Assembly: GCF_050908995.1 (NCBI RefSeq)
Contig: NC_135123.1
Location: 6,076,001 to 6,140,000 of the forward strand
Length of the DNA: 64,000 bases
Source of the DNA: Andrena cerasifolii
Taxonomy: Eukaryota; Arthropoda; Insecta; Hymenoptera; Andrenidae
Direction: 5' to 3'
Shown here: piece by piece, positions 55,683-64,000 of the stretch
How the letters are laid out: each line of letters starts with the position of its first letter
Numbering within the stretch: position 1 is the stretch's first letter
Notes under the pieces: model-generated
Database searches by the model: none
What the model was told of the DNA's origin: nothing
What the model saw: only the letters and a program-made list of their open reading frames with translations
Translations under genes and position numbers: made by a program

Positions 55683-55818
55683 AAACGCTCGACGAATAAA
55701 AAAGATAACTTTATTCGTCGATCGGGTTAACTTCATTCGACACATGGCAAATATTTTTCATCTTTTATTCGATACTCGAAATTTTATTTAAATAAAATTT
55801 TTTCCCATCTCTGCTCTC
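55683..55818 (-). repeat. dispersed repeat, copy 2
   Basis: The reverse strand matches 46456-46640 in several ordered blocks (AGATGGGAAAAAATTTTATTTAAATA, CATGTGTCGA, GAAGTTAAC, ATTCGTCGA). In that orientation it is followed directly by the six- and eight-base repeat array, just as copy 1 is followed by short six-base repeats. The element therefore seems to end in, or seed, simple repeats. Confidence 0.55.
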
Positions 55819-56760
55819 AAGTGAGTAGAAAAAGGAGGATTAGAATATGGTTCCCTTGAAACTGTATAGCTCCTCTACGCTTATTTCTTTGTCCTATTTC
55901 ATTTTCTAATTATAAGTCTTTATCCATGCCTCAATTTTGCACCTTTGCAGAAGGCAGTGATGAGTAACGACCTGGAATAAGTTGTCCCGGCGGAATGTTA
56001 TCTTGGAAAGGGAAATGCGCAGGTTTGAAGAACTGATTAAGAGAGCGTGAAATAGTATATTCGTATTTGGAATTAGTTGGGATTAGGGATGTTGCAGCGA
56101 AAGGTGCAGTCCCTTTCCTGTCCGATTATCACGTCTCCATTTTCCACGGAAGATCGAATACCTCAAATTTCCCCGCAGACATTGTCGGGAAGCGTGAAAG
56201 CACGCGTAAAGCACGTCGACGGAGACGCTGACGACGCCAACGAATCCGAGAACTTTGCTCCATGGCAAATCGACTTGTCACGAAATCCTATTGCCGCCTC
56301 CTGCATGTTTCCAACGTTCTTCTCGTTTTTCCCTTCGACCTCCCGCGCCTGCACCCCTCCCCCTTCGAAACCCGATAAAACCTCGTTCCACGGCGTGCTC
56401 AAATTTTCGAGACGCTTATGTCCCACGATGCTCACCCGAATCGAATTTCCAACAATGAATGCCCCTATTTTGCCGCAATCATTCCTTGGCTACGTGGAAT
56501 ATCAGCTGCGTGTGTCATCGAACGTGTTTCACTTTTCTGAAGCAGATGAACCTGAATGTTTGTGGCCAGACTTGCGACGTTATGGCAGTGTGTAAAATTT
56601 TTTATGCGGGTATAATATTCGAGTGGAACGGTCGTGTTTTACTGCGACAGTAAGCAAAGTATGAAAAGGATGATCGCGCGTGCAATCTGACCGATGGTCG
56701 GGAAAGTATACTGAATAGGTGGTTGAAGGGCCATTTTGTTTCTTTGTAATCTAATCTTTA
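55819..56760. other. unique DNA, no gene recognised
   Basis: A 172-codon plus frame (56077-56595) overlaps frames on the other strand and has no recognisable domain. No exon is supported. Confidence 0.35.
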
Positions 56761-57439
56761 TTAAGGGATTACATACATTTAGCCGCGATTAAAATAAATG
56801 ATTTTAGGATTTTTTTCAGGCGTTTTATTAAAAAATATATAAAACAAAATACTTATTCCACATAATGGATTAGTTCATAAAGTACACAAAAAAATTGATT
56901 TACAATCATTTTTATATTTAATTATTTAGGATTTTTTAGATTCTTTGGGCCACTGCAGAAAAGTTGGTCAGCATGGTGTATCCTTTAAACCTCGATAGGT
57001 CTGAAGAATGAAATGATATTCTTTTAAAATAAAGTTGTCATTATGGCTGACGGGCCTTTCTTAATTTCAATAAAATAAGCCATTTATGGCACTTTATAGT
57101 TAAATGATTTTTTCATGCAAAACTTTGCTCTACAATTCTGCATAAAAAATTAATTAAACAAAATATCAAGAACATGGCTCGTCAGCCCATAATGGCAACA
57201 TTAATTCACAAAAATATCATTTTATTCTTCAGATTCATCGCTGTTTAAAAGAGATATCATGCTAACCATACTTTCTGGAGTAGCCTAAGAACCTCAAAAA
57301 TCATAAATAATTTAATACAAAAATTATTGCAAATAAATTCCTTCGTGCACTTTACAGATTAAACAATCATGTGTAATAAGTATTTTGTTTTAATAAAACC
57401 TCTCTAAAAAAATCCTAAAATCGGTATGTAACCCCTTAA
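56761..57439. mobile_element. TTAA-flanked fold-back element
   Basis: TTAA lies at 56761-56764 and 57436-57439. Termini are GGGATTACATACATTTAG and, from the right, GGGGTTACATACCGATTTTAGG. Inverted similarity continues through GATTTTAGGATTTTTTTCAGG / CCTCTCTAAAAAAATCCTAAAATC and an inner GCTGACGGGCC / GGCTCGTCAGC type pair. Non-coding. Confidence 0.75.
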
Positions 57440-60400
57440 GCTTGAAGATACTAGAAATTTGAATTTACAACATGACGTAAGATTGCGTTATAATTGATTA
57501 CTCGTTTGAAGTATTACGTGTACATCGATGTTAAAATCAGAGTGGAACCTGGATGTGGAAGAATGACCCAGGCTTGTGACCCCAGGGTTCCATTAATCCA
57601 AGAATACATTGTGCAGAATTCTGTGCAGATTTTCATGAGATTTGGCATTGAAAATTCATAGGGAGGTATCTGGAATCTGCGTTACACGTCTCAAGCGCGA
57701 TATTACGACGTTCTGCGCGTTATTCGCGTGACAGGGGAAAAAGATTAAAGTGGAGACGCGACGTTTTTTCTTTTGTGCCGGGGCGCGTAATGCGCAGGGA
57801 CGCGCTTTAAAATTCAAATTCCCGCTAGACGGTCGAAGAGGAAAAAATGTCGCGCATTGCAAATGTAACTGAATCAGTGGTAACGAGCGGTTGTAATTTT
57901 GCGAAACTCCATATTTTGCTGTGCGGTCTAAGTGACGGGCCGACAAAAAAAAAGAGAGAGGGCTTAAATCCATTGCATTTAGAATTTAATTAAGAACGAC
58001 AGAATTGAACCGATTGCTGGCGGTTGAAAATGTTTCAGAGGAGGGAAGTACGTGGTAAATAATTGAACGGGTTACACAAAGACCATCTGTCCACTAAATT
58101 ATCGACAGATTTTAGACGCGTCAAGGAGAATGTCCTTTGTCGAATGCTGGAACGGGGGAAGGCAGCGGGAGGGTAATTAACAACAAGGAGGAAATTAGTA
58201 TCCCAGGGAGCCAATAATGAACGTTAGCTTTAATTGAATCCTTCCTCGGAAGTTCATAGAAGGCGTTAAACAAACTATCGTCATGCTGGCCACGTGGGAG
58301 AGCGCATTCCCTGGTAGATCCCTATAAATCCTTTTCTCTCCTCGCGCGGCCCGCCCTCCGTCTTCCCAGCCCTCTTCCAGCGAGGTTTTTCACTGTAGCC
58401 TTTCAAGCAACGTCTGCTGGGTTCCGGTCTGGAATTTCCGGCTTAGCTTAAGAGCTAATAGCACAGCCAGCAGTGCTACACCTCTCCCTGCAACCGATAC
58501 AGCTGATCTGTCTTGGCCCTATACCCTCCCGATCCCTTGACGGATAATCGTTCACAGGGCGCGATTAATTCCCACCCTCCATCCCCAAGGTTCCCTCGGC
58601 GATATGCCTAGAAAGACATAGGCGCTATAATTGCGTGTCGCGGAGAAATCTTGCTCAATTCGTTCCTCTGCAAAGAGCCGTCCAAGGCTCCACGCTGATA
58701 TAATCATGGGACTTAATTATTCGAAGCCTCTATTTCGAATCTCTAACTCTCCATAGGTGCTTCAAACAGGGGATCTCGTTTCCCTCGTCGATGTAAAATA
58801 GAAAACCGAAAGTGGGAGGTCAGGGTGTCAGAGACAAGTGACGTTTATCTTCCTTGCGTCAAGCGCGTTGAAACACCCTGTGTACCTTACAGGTCACACG
58901 CAATCGTTCGTTGCGGTGGACTGTGCGTCCCCGGAGCCGCGGTCATCGAGAGAACGGAGGCAATCGTGCTCAAAGACGGGGATAAGGGAAAGCCAGACCG
59001 TAGGTGGATGGAGGCCAAGGTTCGGCTGAATATTCCGTTGCGGCGGGCGATCAATAAATAGACGCGATTCCTAGGAAGCTATCCTGCGGAAGCTCCCTTC
59101 TGCCCGTTCCCTCCCCTATCCATTACCGTCGCTTTCCTATTCAAAGCGTCGTCCACGAATCTCCCGTCGATGACGAGCGGAATGCGCACATGCCAGCTGT
59201 GCACCTGTCACCCGCCAGCGCCGATGGCATTCTGACGTCCGTGACGACGGTGCGGGGCTAGTGGCGAGCAACGGAGGGCCGTGTGAACGCCTCCGAGATC
59301 AACAGTTACTTCGGACGTGGATAACGCGGACCGGATAGTATTTTGCTACGTTAAAGGAAGAAAGAATTGGGAGTTTATAAGGGAAGTAAGAAGGCAAGGT
59401 TAATTATTACTGAGGATTTTAAGTAATTCCGTCTGAAATGGGTCAGCCCTAATGTCATAAGTGATTTGGACTGTAAAGTGCTAACGAGCAAGCAACAACT
59501 TTCCTTTGACATGTTTTTTTATGTAATCTTTTAAGTAATTATTTAAATGCTCAAGGACCCAGAGGCTCCTTTTTCACTTGTCTGAGCGGGCTCAAACTTT
59601 ATACAGATTTTTTTTTAATGATTCTAACTATTCTAGGGTGTGCCGCGAAGAAATTAAAAAAATCAAGAATATGAACCACCTCGCACACTTTTGGTACACT
59701 AACTAAATAGTAGTGGCCACAAAAAAGAGGCTTCGTACAGAACACATACACACACGCGTGCACGCACCTCATATTCATACACATGTACGGATAAGGGTAC
59801 GTGAGGCAGTAATTCTTGACAGCCTTATTTTAGTGCGTTCAAAGTGATCTGACTCTGACACATGATCAACTGCAAGTTTGAGCCCACTAGCACTTTTATT
59901 CAGAGGATTAAATACTTACACACACGCACACATGATCCATGCATACATACATATTTAGAAGTGAATTTATTAGGAATTCTTGACAGCCTATTGCACTGGG
60001 TTCAAAGTGCCCTAGCACAAAAACTTGACGACTTAGAGGTTTAGCACACAGAAATTCTTGTTCGGGAGCCAATTTCACTGAAACCTTTTATAAGACAGTC
60101 ATTTAACACTCATCGAGGTCTTTGAGCGTCGTTAAGGTGTTTACGAAGCTGTTGACTGTTTTATAGACTTTCTCGGGTATTTATGCTTTATTCCATCAAG
60201 AGCATTCAGAACGATGGAACTTGAAGAGGCTGTTTCGTACAATTCAATGAAATATTGTTACGTTGATTTTGAAACCGTGATGATGAAGCAGAATTGCAAT
60301 CTCGATAGCATTAACTACTGATTGTAACGTTAATGCCAGCTCCGGTAATTCTCTTTGATTAATTACGACGATATTAACAATACTATTGTGCCGTTTGATG

Positions 60401-60530
60401 CTATTATTCCGCATAAATTTCTAAAATACCGCTGCCAAACGCAGCGCCACGGAATTTGCGCAGGTAAACCATCAACTACAGTAAAAATCTCCACGGAACA
60501 TTAAATGTCTTGACCAACTATTCGACCTGT
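57440..60530. other. unique DNA with CA-rich tracts, no gene recognised
   Basis: Mixed composition. At 59740-59770 and 59915-59935 there are ACAC-rich tracts. Short direct repeats (AATTCTTGACAGCCT and GTTCAAAGTG) occur twice, near 59810-59850 and 59975-60010. A 78-codon frame at 58825-59061 has several cysteines but no recognised family. The region lies downstream of the minus-strand gene ending at 60731. Confidence 0.35.
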
Positions 60531-60536
60531 TTTATT
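60531..60536 (-). terminator. candidate polyadenylation signal
   Basis: TTTATT on the plus strand gives AATAAA on the minus strand, about 195 bases past the stop codon of the gene ending at 60731. This is a plausible 3' end, but a hexamer alone is weak evidence. Confidence 0.4.
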
Positions 60537-60730
60537 AAACAAAACGATCCTCGTTACAAGGCTATTCCCCTGCGCCCAAGCAGCTTGCCACCACAATTTC
60601 GTTTCGAGCAATTCATCCCCACATTTCGTTAAACCAACCCCATCGCACACCTCCCTGTTAAGCTACTCAAGCCGCGCTGCCCTCAGCGAAAAAACACAAA
60701 CGAACCCTCCGCACCCCCGCGAACACACTG

Positions 60731-61480
60731 CTAACACGTCCCTTCGCTTCTGTACAGATTGCATTTGCAAACGGGCTCGATCGTCCTCGGGAGCCTACGA
60801 TTGATCGCATTCTTCTCCCGCTCGTTGCTAGCGTCCCTGACAGCATCGCCGTCTCTCTCGGGCGCATTGCGCAACGTCACCTGACAAACCACCCCCGTCT
60901 CCGTGAACCTGTTCTCCGTGAATGGCCTGACCGGTTGCCTCGTCACAAAGTGATCCAGAGGATTAAGATGCTCGACCTCCAATCTCCTCGGTGCCGCGCC
61001 GTTCGCTGCCGGCTCGCTGTCCTTCGCGAAGTCAAAGAGACCGGCCACGCTCAGGCCGACCTGTGTCTTCGAGTCGGGCAGGTTCAGCTGCATAGAGTTC
61101 AGCACCACCTCCCCGGGCGGGTACCTGGCGCCGTAGTAATCGCGCAGGCACTCCTCGAACGCTTTGTGCCTGTACGAGCTGTACGTCCGCGGGATGTCCA
61201 CCGCGGGCGGCACATCGCCGGCGTTCACAAAGCTGGACGAGTGCCTGGCCTCTGGCAGCTGGGGCTCCGTCTGTTCGCCACCTAGCGTGATCGATAGCGC
61301 GCGTGGCACCGCAGGTAACGACAAAGTGGCCCTCGGATTGCCCGGCGACAGTTTGGAGTCGACCGCGGCCGGCTCCTTGGGGTAGAACTGCAGCAATCGC
61401 GGGTCAGAGACTTCGCCGGCTTCGTCCAGGCCGTTGCTCGCGTAGTAGTGGAAGATGGAGCATACTTTCTTTGGGTTCGC
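60731..61480 (-). CDS. exon 2 of a possible secreted protein, family not recognised
   Basis: The minus strand is open for 249 codons from a good acceptor (CCTCTCTGCCCAG just upstream of 61480) to a TAG at 60731-60733. Joined in phase to exon 1 (62679-62753), it gives a 274-residue product. Cysteines fall at C32, C136, C224, C263, C265 and C274 of the joined protein; with an even number after the leader, disulfide bonding is possible. The middle (about 125-175) is rich in aromatic and acidic residues (YSSYRHKAFEECLRDYYG). Basic and dibasic positions occur near 244-255 (REKNAINRR). The exon is GC-rich. I recognise no family. It could instead be one exon of a longer gene, or a membrane protein if translation starts further upstream. 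Confidence 0.5.
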   Translation of the reverse strand, partial: ANPKKVCSIFHYYASNGLDEAGEVSDPRLLQFYPKEPAAVDSKLSPGNPRATLSLPAVPRALSITLGGEQTEPQLPEARHSSSFVNAGDVPPAVDIPRTYSSYRHKAFEECLRDYYGARYPPGEVVLNSMQLNLPDSKTQVGLSVAGLFDFAKDSEPAANGAAPRRLEVEHLNPLDHFVTRQPVRPFTENRFTETGVVCQVTLRNAPERDGDAVRDASNEREKNAINRRLPRTIEPVCKCNLYRSEGTC

Positions 61481-61822
61481 CTGGGCAGAGAGGATTTTCG
61501 GGGGGTTAGTAGGTTTTCCGCTGGTCGTTCCTGGCGAGTGCTGATGGATTACTGGGAGTGATTGGGGGATTAGGTAAGTTAGAGGCTTTAGTGTCCGGCT
61601 AGGTGGCTAGTACTGCGGGAGCCTGTTGTATGATTGAGATGTATCGCTTGCGCTGCCACTTAGGGGATACGAGGGATTACTTTGATTAGTTTTATGGCGG
61701 GCAGGTGCACGTTGCTCGAATGTATGAATGATCATTAGTTGGGGACGAAGGTAGATGCGCTGTATGCTCACGCGGACCATTCTTTTTATTGCTTTTCATC
61801 GACAAAGAAGTTTCTGCTTATA

Positions 61823-62420
61823 GGGGAGAGTTGCCTATATTGGACCGGCTCCTAGATTGGACCAACTGTGTATCACGATAAACAAATGTATTTGCAGTGT
61901 TTCTTTTGGTTACACCGATTTAAGGGGTTATGCCTAGTCAGGAGGCCGAAAAGAGGCGAATATTTGTGATTTTTTTTTGAAGAAGCTTAAGCGTATATTT
62001 TTACAAAACTTTTTGCGCTTAAAAGAGCAACATTTAAAGAACATTTGGTAATTTTTTCGGAGAATAAACAGACTATACTAATGCTGGACTGCACTACTTG
62101 CACCGTAAAATACTTGTTTCTTCCTATTTCTATTTTTTTGTTCAATGTCCCGGACATTTTTTTTTAGATTGTAGATTTACTTTCATTGGTTCTTAGGAGC
62201 GGTCCAAATTAGGAGACCGGTTGCCTAGAATAGACCGAAGTCATTAGTCTACTTAGTTTTTTACGATATTATTTTTATGACATATTTTTTAACATAATAA
62301 ATACATGATAAAATCTACATACGATGCTTATCTTTTTCCCGTTTCTATTTGCTCTCCGCAATGTTTTATGCTTGTACAGGAGAGAAGAATAAAAAAGCGG
62401 TCCAAAATAGGCAAGTCTCC
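61823..62420. mobile_element. inverted-repeat element in the candidate intron
   Basis: Imperfect terminal repeats: GGAGAGTTGCCTATATTGG on the left and, from the right, GGAGACTTGCCTATTTTGG, each followed by ACCG. A related internal motif (GTTGCCTAGAATAGACC) is near 62220. TA precedes the left end. It is interrupted at TTAA (61920) by a family B arm. No coding sequence survives. The superfamily is uncertain; a TA target would suggest Tc1/mariner-like. Confidence 0.6.
61920..62059. mobile_element. truncated family B fold-back arm
   Basis: It starts at TTAA (61920-61923) with GGGGTTATGCCTAGTCAGG and follows the family B left arm for about 140 bp (through AAGAGCAACATTTAAAGAACATTTGG) to 62059. It then switches to unrelated sequence. 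The rest of the arm, the spacer and the right arm are missing. Confidence 0.85.
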
Positions 62421-62678
62421 AGAATAAGTTTAATAGATTCACCTGTGACACATGGGTTGTTTTCCTGGTTCATCAGAGAATCATTCTCGTTGACGTTAAG
62501 GAATTTAAAAAGACCTGAGTTAATGTCAGGTATAAATACGAAGCGGTCACAGCTGGGTGCCTCCTATAACCAAACATGTGGACGCGTCGCGAATAACCTC
62601 CGAGGAGATCCAATCACCGAGCTCGGGAGCTACTGGAAGCCCGTGGAAATAATAAACACGAGGCGCCGTGTTACGTAC

Positions 62679-62753
62679 AATTAGCATCTGCAGCTGGATG
62701 ACGAGGGGGAGCATCAGGATTAAAGTGAATATTAGGGCGCAGATGCTCTCCAT
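62679..62753 (-). CDS. exon 1 (leader exon) of the same possible secreted protein
   Basis: Twenty-five codons run from an ATG (62753-62751, minus strand, context TCATCATGG) to a donor GTACGT. The peptide is short, starting MESIC, followed by a long hydrophobic stretch of Leu/Ile/Phe/Val, as in a signal peptide or signal anchor. The frame is also open upstream to an ATG at 62861, which would add 36 mostly charged residues and make a type II membrane protein. That ATG lies only about 15-20 bases downstream of the TATA-like elements, probably upstream of the transcript start, so the inner ATG is preferred. The joining to 61480 is inferred from splice signals and phase. Confidence 0.45.
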
Positions 62754-62862
62754 GATGAAAGTGACAAATCTTCTCCCTCTTATGAAAAGGCTGAGATTTT
62801 CCCCCGTTTGTCGGGCCGGTGTGTCTTCATCGCTTTTCCGCTCCCGGCGCCGATGTGACACA

Positions 62863-62881
62863 TTTTATACTTTTATTTATA
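62863..62881 (-). promoter_or_regulatory. TATA-like core promoter of the candidate gene
   Basis: On the minus strand TATAAATA (62881-62874) and TATAAAA (62869-62863) lie about 110-130 bases upstream of the preferred start codon. This is a suitable distance for a transcript start near 62840-62850 and a short 5' leader. Confidence 0.4.
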
Positions 62882-64000
62882 AACCCCACCAAACGTCGGC
62901 CGCCATCGGACACCCCGGGCTTTTCATCGATTTTTTTTTTTTGCGACACGATGCCGCGGCAGGACGTAGAAATCTGTCATTTGTTTATGGAAATTCGTTG
63001 CGCGCGAAACACGAGTAACGAAACGAAATTTCGTCATTTTTTTGCGCCGCGCGCGTATGCACGCTGACATCTGTCGAACGTTGCTATTCTGTTATACCTT
63101 TATGAGTGGGGAAAATACTGAAATCTCGATTAATAAAAGCTACAGCCCGACAGGCCGCGAAAGCTTCGAAATTAATAGCGAACTGACTTGCCGCGATATC
63201 ACCACGAAATTTTCGCCAGTTCCGTGACGCTCGGGGGGGGATGGAAAATTGAAAAAGCAGGGGTCCCTATTTGCACTTTGCGCGCGTCGTGTTATTTGCC
63301 GCGCTTTAATATTAAAAATCGCCCTGATTGCGTAATTCCGTGCGTTACGAAAGTGAAACACCCCCCAGTGCTTTCTGCTATTCCACCGCCAAAAGCCTCC
63401 ACCCCGAAGTCCACTATCGGACATAATCCGCGGAATATCATGCACCTATTAAATATCATATAATTCCCAAAGAATGCTCCCAGGTACCCCAAGCGGGGCA
63501 CCTCGGAGCACGAATATCATTCTCGCCTGCCTTCTCGTTTCACGAATGCGGAGAGGAGAAGACTTTCATTGGTGTCTCGCCTTGCGCCAACCTACACGTG
63601 TCACCGTGAGGAGGGAGCAGGAACGGGGAGCGCGTCAATCAGCGCTGATGCACAGGGGGTAACAATACCGGCGGAAGGATCCCGCGGCCACCGTCTACCT
63701 GCCCCCGTAATAGGATGCAATTTAGAAACGGTCGAAACGGGCAATACCACGTGCTTCGGAGCGTAAATCATGCCGCGGCAGGCCGTGGGAGCTGTGCGAG
63801 GAGAATGGAGGGCAGGAGTGCATATCTTAATTACAATATTCCCACGGGCTGAACACAGAACTCTTGCTCCGCCGACCATCCCTGCCCCTCCCGCCCCTCT
63901 TTAGTCCTTCCAGCCAGCCTGTAGGAATTTAATTAATTTGCCAGCGGCGAGCCGGCTCGCTCCTTGTCGCCACTCTGAAATATTGTATCCTTCCCGGCCC
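62882..64000. other. unique DNA, no gene recognised
   Basis: Upstream flank of the candidate gene. It has a T-rich tract around 62930-62941, a G run near 63233-63240, and overlapping chance frames at 63140-63879. No further exon, repeat or RNA gene could be supported before the window ends. Confidence 0.4.

Larger units (their letters stand above)
61481..62678 (-). other. candidate intron containing a transposon
   Basis: It is bounded on the minus strand by GTACGT at the donor (62673-62678) and CTGCCCAG at the acceptor (61481-61488). Both flanking exons are in phase 0. Most of the intron from 61823 to 62420 is an inverted-repeat element that itself holds part of a family B fold-back arm. Confidence 0.45.

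Noticed and set aside
54831..55699. Long open frames of 188-274 codons with an EVEKWRSG-type peptide repeat
   Set aside because: They are translations of the octamer/hexamer microsatellite, open in several frames because the repeat lacks stop codons, with no splice or domain support.
56077..56595. 172-codon plus-strand frame
   Set aside because: No recognised family; minus-strand frames overlap most of it and no splice sites support it.
58825..59061. 78-codon frame with five cysteines, considered as a small secreted peptide
   Set aside because: No signal peptide, no known cysteine pattern and ordinary chance length for this composition.
1..64000. tRNA and rRNA genes, common insect microRNAs
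   Set aside because: Scanning by eye found no complete A-box/B-box tRNA structure, no rRNA stretch and no familiar microRNA seed in a hairpin. The only tRNA-like sequence is the 18-base primer site of the retrotransposon. A tRNAscan-SE/Infernal run would be the proper test.

Overview
This window is eukaryotic nuclear DNA, almost certainly from an insect and plausibly a hymenopteran. The sequence shows CpG-rich unique DNA interleaved with AT-rich repeats, one complete BEL/Pao LTR retrotransposon, remnants of piggyBac-like and pogo-like DNA transposons, and GT-AG style exon borders. The order-level guess is inference, because no recognisable conserved host gene is present to anchor it. Bacterial features such as operons and ribosome-binding sites are absent, and most open frames are chance frames in GC-rich DNA.

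Layout. 0-13 kb: gene-poor DNA with a 23-bp minisatellite (879-1223), TTAA-flanked fold-back elements (2470-3127, 4951-5705), a perfect hairpin (4076-4254) and a degraded fold-back (about 8584-9205). 13-16.7 kb: two chains of fold-back elements that abut and share single TTAA sites. 19-20.4 kb: a pair of related inverted-repeat units. 22.2-23.2 kb: a deleted pogo-like element carrying exactly half of a fold-back element. 24.7-25.9 kb: two more abutting TTAA elements. 27.5-28.85 kb: a 184-bp tandem satellite with a 368-bp higher-order period. 31.2-38.6 kb: an intact BEL/Pao retrotransposon on the minus strand with LTRs that look identical, an AATAT target duplication, a tRNA-Tyr primer site and one uninterrupted 1730-codon Gag-Pol frame. 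40.2-41.8 kb: three different TTAA elements head to tail. 43.2-45.1 kb: another chain, ending in a piggyBac-like remnant that keeps an acidic first exon. 48.1-49.2 kb: a TTAA element with a second one nested inside. 50.4-50.9 kb: an inverted-repeat element. 52.0-54.2 kb: a longer relic of the pogo-like family. 55.1-55.7 kb: 65 perfect copies of an octamer. 56.8-57.4 kb: a further fold-back. 60.5-62.9 kb: the only host gene model I can support, a two-exon minus-strand gene for a possible 274-residue secreted protein, with a TATA box, in-phase splice sites and a poly(A) signal. Its intron holds a transposon with another fold-back half inside.

Common thread. Most of the structure comes from a set of non-autonomous palindromic elements with TTAA target sites and mostly GGGG-type ends. 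They repeatedly insert at each other's terminal TTAA, making chains. Two diverged families within the set preserve a short reading frame (GEHxxSEPDxxKS) whose codons differ mainly at third positions. This suggests that the arms descend from a protein-coding gene, perhaps that of the autonomous parent. All boundaries and identities were judged by eye; no alignments or database searches were run.
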